Assembly: GCA_963700785.1 (NCBI GenBank)
Contig: CAVOYZ010000026.1
Coordinates: 1 to 10,097 of the forward strand
Origin: CAXMST01 sp963700785
GTDB taxonomy: Bacteria; Actinomycetota; Thermoleophilia; Solirubrobacterales; 70-9
Direction: 5' to 3'
DNA: 10,097 nt
The position numbers were made by a program, and so were the translations under genes. Below are positions 7,478 through 10,097 of the stretch, in pieces. Positions within the stretch are counted from its first letter, which is position 1; the number at the start of each line of letters is the position of its first letter. The notes below the pieces were generated by a model. It did not search any database and had not been told where the DNA came from. It saw only the letters and a program-made list of their open reading frames with translations.

Positions 7478-7520
7478 GCGCGCGGGACCGGCGTTTTTCC
7501 CTGCCTTCGTCCTTGCGCGC
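7478..7520 (+). other. Hairpin in the rpoB leader
   Basis: GCGCGC (7478-7483) pairs with GCGCGC (7515-7520) and GGAC (7485-7488) with GTCC (7509-7512), with one G facing two T between them. The 20-base loop contains TTTTT (7494-7498). It starts almost at the predicted transcription start. It could stabilise the messenger or respond to a ligand or protein; no known riboswitch motif is seen. The T-run lies inside the loop, so it is not a terminator. Confidence 0.4.
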
Positions 7521-7562
7521 CGATTCGCCCACCCACGAGTCAACGTCCAGGAGTCGCCTCTC

Positions 7563-10097
7563 TTGCCTCGATCCCTTGCTGCGCCCACCCGTCGTTCCTT
7601 CTCCCGGCTCGAGAACCCTCTCGACGTCCCCAACCTGATTGACATCCAGCGCCGCTCGTTCGCGCTACTCACCGATACCGAGAAGGGCCTGCTTCGCGAG
7701 ACGATCAACGACGTCTCGCCGATCACCGACTACACCGGCAACCTCGGGATCGTCTTCGGCAAGTTCCGCTTCGACGATCCGGTCAACACGATCCACGAGT
7801 GCCGCGAGAAGGACGTCACCTACTCGCGCCCGCTGAACGTCGAGGTCTCCTTCCAGAACCGCGAGACCGGCGAGATCCGCGAGCAGACCGTGTTCATGGG
7901 CGACTTCCCGTGGATGACGGATCGCGGCACCTTCATCATCAACGGCACCGAGCGCGTCGTCGTCACCCAGCTCGTCCGCTCCCCCGGGGCCTACGTGATG
8001 TCGCCCAAGGACGCGGAGAAGCAGGTCTTCATCGCCAACCTGATGCCGGCGCGCGGCTCCTGGCTGGAGCTCGAGATCGACAAGAAGGGCCGCGTCTTCG
8101 CCCGGATCGATCGCAAGCGCAAGCTGCCGGTCACGGTGCTGCTGCGGGCGATGGGCTTCGTCACCGACGAGCAGATCCTCGAGCTGTTCGACAACTCGGT
8201 CTACATGCGTCACACGATCGCCGCCGACACCGAGCAGACGAAGACCGAGGAGGGCGCGCTGATCGAGCTGTTCAAGAAGCAGCGCCCCGGCGAGCCGCCG
8301 TCGGTGGACGCGGCGACCGCGCTGCTCGACCAGCTGTTCTTCGACTCGAAGCGCTACGACCTGACCACGGTCGGCCGCTACAAGCTCAACGCCCGGCTCG
8401 ATCTCGACATCGACCTCGACAACCGCACCCTGACCAAGGACGACATCGTCGCCCTGATCCGGGAGCTCGTCTCGCTGCCGAAGCTGCTCGGGATCCCCGA
8501 GGAGATCGACGAGGAGAACCCGATCAAGGACTACGCCGCCGAGGCGCAGACCTACTCCCGCGACGCCGTCGAGGAGCACCTCGACGAGTACGAGCACTTC
8601 GGCAACCGCCGGCTGCGCACCGTCGGCGAGCTGATCCAGGAGGCATTCCGGATCGGCCTCTACCGGATGGAGCGCGTCGTCCGCGAGCGCCTGACGACCG
8701 AGGATGCCGATGCGATCACGCCGCAGACGATCATCAACATCCGGCCGGTGGTCGCGGCGCTGAAGGAGTTCTTCGGCTCCTCGCAGCTCTCGCAGTTCAT
8801 GGACCAGACCAACTCGCTCGCCGGGCTCACCCATCGCCGCCGCCTCTCGGCGCTCGGCGCCGGCGGCCTGACCCGCGAGCGCGCCCCGATCGAGGTCCGC
8901 GACGTGCACCCGACCCACTACGGGCGGATGTGCCCGATCGAGACCCCCGAGGGCCCGAACATCGGCCTGATCGGCTCGCTCTCCTCCTACGCGGAGATCA
9001 GCGAGTTCGGCTTCGTCACCACCCCCTACCGGCTGGTCAAGGCCGGCAAGGTCACCGACGAGATCGTCCATCTCGACGCGACCCAGGAGGAGGAGAAGGT
9101 GATCGCCCAGGCGAACGCCGAGGTCGATCCGAAGAGCAAGAAGCTGGTCGGTCCGATCGTGCTCTGCCGGACCCGCGACGGCGACGTCCAGGCGGTGCCG
9201 CCGAAGGAGGTCGAGCTGATGGACGTCTCGCCGACCCAGATCTGGTCGGTCGCGACGGCATTGATTCCGTTCCTCGAGCACGACGACGCGAACCGCGCGC
9301 TGATGGGCTCGAACATGCAGCGCCAGGCCGTGCCGCTGCTCAAGGCCGAGGCGCCGCTGATCGGCACCGGCATGGAGCGCCGCGCCGCGATCGACTCCGG
9401 TGACGTGATCATCGCCTCGGAGTCGGGCAAGGTGACCGACCTCGACGCGTCCCGGATCGTCGTCACCCGCGGCAGCCAGAAGGACGCCTATGACCTCGAG
9501 AAGTTCATGCGCTCGAACCAGGGCACGATCATGCATCAGCGCCCGGTGGTCGACGTCGGCGACGAGGTCAAGGCGGGCGATGTGCTCGCCGACGGCGCCT
9601 CGACCTCGAACGGTGAGATCGCGCTCGGCAAGAACTGCCTGGTCGCCTTCATGTCCTGGGAGGGCTACAACTTCGAGGACGCGATCATCATCTCCGAGCG
9701 TCTCGTCAAGGACGACGAGCTGACCTCGATCCACATCGAGGAGTACGAGATCGACGCCCGCACGACGAAGCTCGGCGACGAGGAGATCACCCGCGACATC
9801 CCGAACCGCTCGGAGGACTCGCTCCGCAACCTCGACGAGCGCGGCATCGTCCGGATCGGTGCCGAGGTCCAGTCCGGCGACCTGCTGGTCGGCAAGGTGA
9901 CGCCGAAGGGCGAGACGGAGCTGACCGCGGAGGAGAAGCTGATCCGGGCGATCTTCAAGGAGAAGGCGCGCGAGGTGCGCGATACCTCGCTCAAGGTCCC
10001 GCACGGTGAGGGCGGAGTCGTGATCGACGTCGTCACCTTCAACCGGGACAACGGCGACGATCTGCCCCCAGGCGTCAACGACCTGGTCCGGGTGTTC
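7563..10097 (+). CDS. rpoB: DNA-directed RNA polymerase beta subunit, truncated by the window end
   Basis: RpoB is the second-largest subunit of RNA polymerase and forms half of the catalytic cleft and the rifamycin pocket. The first 845 residues are present in one open frame; the rest lies beyond 10097. The start is TTG at 7563 with AGGAG at 7549-7553, nine bases upstream; no other start fits the N-terminus (RRSFSRLENPLDVPNLIDIQ). Conserved parts: the protrusion with TDRGTFIINGTERVVVTQLV, the lobe, the rifampicin region from FFGSSQLSQFMDQ (residue 403) to SALGAGGLTRERA, then DVHPTHYGRMCPIETPEGPN, and near the active site MSWEGYNFEDAIIISERLV (about 697-715) with the Glu-Asp pair at about 705-706. 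The rifampicin pocket keeps the main contacts (E. coli Q513, D516, H526, R529, S531) but differs at 518 (Thr), 520 (Ser), 522 (Ala) and 535 (Ala). It has its own promoter; rpoC is expected downstream. Confidence 0.97.
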   Translation, partial: MPRSLAAPTRRSFSRLENPLDVPNLIDIQRRSFALLTDTEKGLLRETINDVSPITDYTGNLGIVFGKFRFDDPVNTIHECREKDVTYSRPLNVEVSFQNRETGEIREQTVFMGDFPWMTDRGTFIINGTERVVVTQLVRSPGAYVMSPKDAEKQVFIANLMPARGSWLELEIDKKGRVFARIDRKRKLPVTVLLRAMGFVTDEQILELFDNSVYMRHTIAADTEQTKTEEGALIELFKKQRPGEPPSVDAATALLDQLFFDSKRYDLTTVGRYKLNARLDLDIDLDNRTLTKDDIVALIRELVSLPKLLGIPEEIDEENPIKDYAAEAQTYSRDAVEEHLDEYEHFGNRRLRTVGELIQEAFRIGLYRMERVVRERLTTEDADAITPQTIINIRPVVAALKEFFGSSQLSQFMDQTNSLAGLTHRRRLSALGAGGLTRERAPIEVRDVHPTHYGRMCPIETPEGPNIGLIGSLSSYAEISEFGFVTTPYRLVKAGKVTDEIVHLDATQEEEKVIAQANAEVDPKSKKLVGPIVLCRTRDGDVQAVPPKEVELMDVSPTQIWSVATALIPFLEHDDANRALMGSNMQRQAVPLLKAEAPLIGTGMERRAAIDSGDVIIASESGKVTDLDASRIVVTRGSQKDAYDLEKFMRSNQGTIMHQRPVVDVGDEVKAGDVLADGASTSNGEIALGKNCLVAFMSWEGYNFEDAIIISERLVKDDELTSIHIEEYEIDARTTKLGDEEITRDIPNRSEDSLRNLDERGIVRIGAEVQSGDLLVGKVTPKGETELTAEEKLIRAIFKEKAREVRDTSLKVPHGEGGVVIDVVTFNRDNGDDLPPGVNDLVRVF

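Noticed and set aside
5631..7532. Open frame of about 630 codons on the minus strand opposite the transporter
   Set aside because: Arg/Asp/His/Gln-rich low-complexity product with no family features, lying opposite a clear membrane transporter.
7665..10004. Open frame of about 780 codons on the minus strand opposite rpoB
   Set aside because: It is a GC-bias shadow: its Leu/Arg/Asp/Val-rich, repetitive composition matches reading opposite high-GC3 codons, and it lies wholly across rpoB, which is certain.

Overview
The window is a high-GC, ordinary housekeeping stretch of a bacterial chromosome: the secE-nusG-rplKA / rplJL / rpoB neighbourhood. Very GC-rich codons, a lone zinc-type L33 gene before secE, a SecE with a long charged extension and the style of the L7/L12 and RpoB proteins suggest an actinobacterium, perhaps Thermoleophilia/Solirubrobacterales. 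That placement is inferred from protein style; no search was run.

Layout. (1) 173-2970, plus strand: rpmG, secE, nusG, rplK and rplA form a tight operon. The only gap of note is about 85 bases before nusG. (2) 2963-4093, minus strand: a GT4-like glycosyltransferase gene, convergent with rplA and divergent from rplJ. A perfect 24-base palindrome sits at the convergent end. (3) 4094-5461, plus: a structured rplJ (L10) leader carrying a clear intrinsic terminator and a competing antiterminator hairpin, then rplJ and rplL, closed by a 15-bp-stem hairpin. (4) 5655-7421, plus: an SLC13/DASS-type transporter with two RCK_C domains, preceded by an unusually AT-rich stretch with repeats. (5) 7422-10097, plus: a good promoter, a leader hairpin and the first 845 codons of rpoB, which runs off the window.

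The genes that form one rplKAJL-rpoBC block in Escherichia coli are therefore split here into at least three transcription units, with a glycosyltransferase and a transporter at the two joints. Mycobacteria also have insertions at these joints, so this looks like a lineage habit rather than a new system. Transcription and translation are linked through NusG (elongation factor), L10/L12 (factor-recruiting stalk, self-regulating through the leader) and RpoB.

Most worth a second look: the attenuator architecture upstream of rplJ; a reading-frame break in the GAGCCC repeat at the end of rplA, which turns a Glu/Pro/Ala tail into an Arg-rich one; and the long acidic tails on both ribosomal stalk proteins L1 and L10. 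I found no defence system, CRISPR array, mobile element, tRNA or rRNA, and no convincing undescribed multigene system.
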